This document shows, one piece after another, positions 4,561-6,624 of a stretch of 6,624 nucleotides of DNA. Under the pieces are notes generated by a model. It saw nothing but the letters and a program-made list of their open reading frames with translations, ran no database searches and was not told the origin of the DNA. Numbering within the stretch: position 1 is the stretch's first letter; the number at the start of each line of letters is the position of its first letter. Made by a program: the position numbers and the translations under genes. Source of the stretch: Eggerthellaceae bacterium (lineage in GTDB: Bacteria > Actinomycetota > Coriobacteriia > Coriobacteriales > Eggerthellaceae); the NCBI GenBank assembly GCA_900753095.1, contig CAADXT010000096.1:1-6624 (forward strand), in the 5' to 3' direction.

Positions 4561-6232
4561 GGCTGTCCTCCAACGACAGTAGTTCTGACAATTCGGAAAC
4601 TGCTTCCTTTTCAACGCGGCAGGAAAGCGCGCCGTCTATAAGCTGAACCTCCACCAGATCGTGCGGTTTCACGTCGGAAACGCTGCGCAGCACAGCGCCT
4701 TTCTCGGTGCGAGCAATCGACCAGCCGCGTTCCAAGATATGCAACGGGGAAAGGTCGTTCAAGCGAGCTGCAACTACCGCCGCCTCGGAATAAAAGGGAT
4801 CGAGCAGCGTTTTGCCCAACCGTGCAAACGACTCGCTGCTGAGCGCCACTTCGTGCTTGGGCCCAACAAGCAGCGCTTCCCCACTCGCCTTCAAAGAGGC
4901 AGAAAGCCGCGAGAACTCGCTTTCTGCGGCCTTCAGCGAATGCGGTAAAGCCGCTTGCAGGCGGGCCTCGTACGAATCAAGACGCTCCTGCTGGGAAGAG
5001 GCGATGCGCGGCCCAACGCGGCCCAAGCGGCTGGCAAGCTGGCCAAGCAGGTCGGCAGAGCTGGAAACGCGCTGCGCCGCCGCACGCTCCATGCGATCCT
5101 GGTACACATCGAGCAAGCGCGCATCCGCTTCGTACATCGAGGCGGGATCGCGCAGAACAGGGCGCGAGGCCATTGAGTCCAGATACTCGACCGAGCGATT
5201 CAGGCGGTTCACCAAGGTTTTGTCCATACGAGCGAACAGAGAATCAATCAGCGAGCGCAGCTCGGAAGAATCCGGCGAGACCGCCAGTGCAGCCTGGGTC
5301 GGCGTTGAGGCGCGGTAATCGGAAACCATATCGGCGATGGTGGTGTCGGGCTCGTGGCCGATACCGGTAACCACGGGCACCGGGCATGCCGCAATGGCAC
5401 GCGCCAAGCCTTCGTCGTTGAACGGCATGAAGCTTTCGAACGAGCCGCCTCCGCGCAACAGCAGGATAACCTCCACGCCCGCATTGCTCAGAAGCTGCAG
5501 GGCGTCGGTCATATCACGAGCAGCCGTGGCGCCCTCGACGGGAACGCCCGCAACCACCATGCGCGCCAAGGGGAACCGCCGGCGGAACGTGCGCAGGGCA
5601 TCGTGGACCACAGCGCCGTTAGGCGACGTTACGATGCCCACCGTAAGCGGGATGCGCGGGATAGGGCGTTTGCGCGCCGCGTCCATCAGGCCTTCGGCCT
5701 TAAGCTTCTCAGCAAGCTGAGCCACCTGCTGGCGCAAGGCTCCTTCGCCCGCGAGCTTGACACCGTACACGTTGAAGTCGAGCTTGCCCGAACGGGCGAA
5801 GATGCTGAACTTGCCCGTTAGCTCAACCTTCGCGCCGATGAAGAGCTTCACGCCGCTTGCCTGGTAGCGATTCTTCCACATCAGGCACGTCATAACCGCG
5901 CCCTCGTCTTTTACCGTGAAGTACACAGCCTTGTAGCCCGGCTTATCGGAAAGCTCGCTCACCTCGCCCATCACATGAAAGGTATGGTTCTTCAGGATGG
6001 AGTTGGCGATATTGGTTACTTCGGTAACGGAAAGAATGTCGGAGCTCTTCTCCAAAGAGCCTTTCGCAACAGCGCCCGAAGCGAAGCCCGCATCCGCAGA
6101 ACGGTACGTTGCCGCCCGAGCCGCAGCATTCTTTGCCGCCGCAACCACCTCTTCGTGGGTAGGGCCGGCAGGGCCGCCCTGCCCTTCGGTATAGGCGAAA
6201 CCGCCCATGTATGGCGTGTCATCACGCGCCAT
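4553..6232 (-). CDS. xseA: Exonuclease VII large subunit with an N-terminal extension
   Basis: XseA is the catalytic subunit of exonuclease VII, a metal-dependent single-strand DNA exonuclease used in repair and recombination. The protein is 559 residues, against about 400-460 in most bacteria. Residues 66-165 are the OB-fold DNA-binding domain (SVTEVTNIANSIL, YFTVKDEGAVMTCLMW). The catalytic domain follows: GIVTSPNGAVVHD with Asp211, RGGGSFESFMPFND with Arg260, and GIGHEPDTTIAD with His293 and Asp296. These match the residues found essential in the Escherichia coli enzyme. A long helical, probably coiled-coil stretch (about 320-490) and a C-terminal beta segment PLHILERGWSIART (496-509) complete the family plan. 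Residues 1-65 are an Ala/Gly-rich extension not seen in standard XseA. The ATG at 6232 is favoured because GAGGA precedes it by 8 bases, inside the end of the upstream gene. The gap to that gene is 4 bases, and the stop codon overlaps xseB. Identification is secure; the exact start is less so. Confidence 0.95.
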   Translation of the reverse strand: MARDDTPYMGGFAYTEGQGGPAGPTHEEVVAAAKNAAARAATYRSADAGFASGAVAKGSLEKSSDILSVTEVTNIANSILKNHTFHVMGEVSELSDKPGYKAVYFTVKDEGAVMTCLMWKNRYQASGVKLFIGAKVELTGKFSIFARSGKLDFNVYGVKLAGEGALRQQVAQLAEKLKAEGLMDAARKRPIPRIPLTVGIVTSPNGAVVHDALRTFRRRFPLARMVVAGVPVEGATAARDMTDALQLLSNAGVEVILLLRGGGSFESFMPFNDEGLARAIAACPVPVVTGIGHEPDTTIADMVSDYRASTPTQAALAVSPDSSELRSLIDSLFARMDKTLVNRLNRSVEYLDSMASRPVLRDPASMYEADARLLDVYQDRMERAAAQRVSSSADLLGQLASRLGRVGPRIASSQQERLDSYEARLQAALPHSLKAAESEFSRLSASLKASGEALLVGPKHEVALSSESFARLGKTLLDPFYSEAAVVAARLNDLSPLHILERGWSIARTEKGAVLRSVSDVKPHDLVEVQLIDGALSCRVEKEAVSELSELLSLEDSHE

Positions 6233-6236
6233 AAGG

Positions 6237-6623
6237 CTATTCCTCGTTGAAGATGTTGAGGTAGTACAAAAGCTGCAGAACGGAAACCAGCGCAGCAGCA
6301 ACGTAGGTTAGGGCGCAAGCACGAAGAACGTTCCAAGCACCGGCCTGCTCACCAGCGGGAATGCCGGTGGTTGCCATGTACGTCATGGCACGATGGCTTG
6401 CATCGAACTCGACGGGGAGCGTCACGATCTGGAACAGAACCGCAAACGCATAGAAGATGATGGCGAGCGTCACCAAGCCAGCGATGTTCAGGAAGATGCC
6501 GATAAGCAGCAGGATGAACCAAGCGTTGGTGGCGAAGTTCACCACAGGAACCATGGCGCCGCGCACCTTCATGGGCATATAGCCCTGAGCATACTGGCAG
6601 GCATGGCCCACTTCGTGGCAAGC
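6237..6623 (-). CDS. yugP: YugP-like membrane zinc metallopeptidase, N-terminal part outside the window
   Basis: This is a predicted integral-membrane metallopeptidase of the YugP / Zn_peptidase_2 family; the physiological substrate is not known. The frame runs open to the window edge, leaving 128 visible C-terminal residues. The first visible residues contain the zinc motif HEVGH (residues 3-7, bases 6617-6603), so an apparent start inside it is an artefact of truncation. Next comes a family-like stretch: AQGYMPMKVRGAMVPVVNF, then two hydrophobic segments (about 28-46 and 47-69), then the conserved PVEFDASHRAM, whose acidic residues may give the third zinc ligand. A final hydrophobic segment (about 103-125, ALTYVAAALVSVLQLLYYL) ends in FNEE. 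The family is usually about 225-235 residues, so roughly 100 are missing upstream. The stop codon lies 4 bases before xseA, and the gene's last codons supply the xseA ribosome binding site, so the two are co-transcribed. Confidence 0.92.
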   Translation of the reverse strand, partial: ACHEVGHACQYAQGYMPMKVRGAMVPVVNFATNAWFILLLIGIFLNIAGLVTLAIIFYAFAVLFQIVTLPVEFDASHRAMTYMATTGIPAGEQAGAWNVLRACALTYVAAALVSVLQLLYYLNIFNEE

Positions 6624-6624
6624 C

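Noticed and set aside
6167..6183. GC-rich inverted repeat GGCAGGG/CCCTGCC early in xseA
   Set aside because: It lies in codons for a Gly/Pro/Ala-rich stretch, which gives such repeats by composition; an effect on translation is possible but unsupported.
1..6624. Search by eye for mobile elements, CRISPR repeats, tRNA or rRNA genes, toxin-antitoxin pairs and defence genes
   Set aside because: No direct-repeat arrays, transposase motifs, tRNA-like cloverleaf or defence-gene motifs were seen; all large frames are assigned to housekeeping or metabolic families.

Overview
The window looks like ordinary housekeeping and fermentation DNA from a moderately GC-rich anaerobic bacterium. My best guess is an actinobacterium of the Coriobacteriia/Eggerthellaceae type. 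The reasons are the acetate-forming pair Pta/AckA, an orphan CaiA-like acyl-CoA dehydrogenase, a YugP-type membrane zinc protease, and GC-leaning codon use with GGAGG-type ribosome binding sites. The taxonomic guess is inference from gene content and is not proven by any single marker.

Layout from left to right. (1) The 3' three-quarters of a phosphate acetyltransferase gene (pta) runs on the + strand and ends at 790. (2) A 290-base convergent intergenic region (791-1080) holds two hairpin terminators, one for each side. (3) Everything after that is on the - strand. An acyl-CoA dehydrogenase gene (1081-2244) has its own candidate promoter and a dyad at the predicted transcription start. (4) Acetate kinase ackA (2464-3705) starts at a TTG codon and ends in a strong intrinsic terminator. 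(5) A 208-base spacer (3706-3913) carries a probable terminator and a weak ackA promoter. (6) A tight gene cluster follows, read right to left: a YugP-like zinc metallopeptidase (cut by the window edge inside its HExxH site), xseA, xseB and a HIT-family protein. The protease and xseA are 4 bases apart, xseA and xseB overlap by 8 bases, and the HIT gene follows after 56 bases that contain two short palindromes.

How the genes work together. Pta converts acetyl-CoA and phosphate to acetyl phosphate, and AckA converts that with ADP to acetate and ATP. This is the standard substrate-level phosphorylation branch. Here the two genes are not one operon: they face each other across the acyl-CoA dehydrogenase gene, so they must be transcribed separately. 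XseA and XseB are the two subunits of exonuclease VII, and their overlapping genes fit translational coupling. The protease and the HIT hydrolase share the transcription unit but have no evident pathway link with exonuclease VII.

I do not see a mobile element, CRISPR array, RNA gene or novel multi-gene system. The points most worth a second look are the acyl-CoA dehydrogenase active site (glycine where many relatives have the catalytic glutamate), the dyad at its predicted start of transcription, the long Ala/Gly-rich N-terminal extension of XseA, the TTG start of ackA, and the paired palindromes ahead of the HIT gene.
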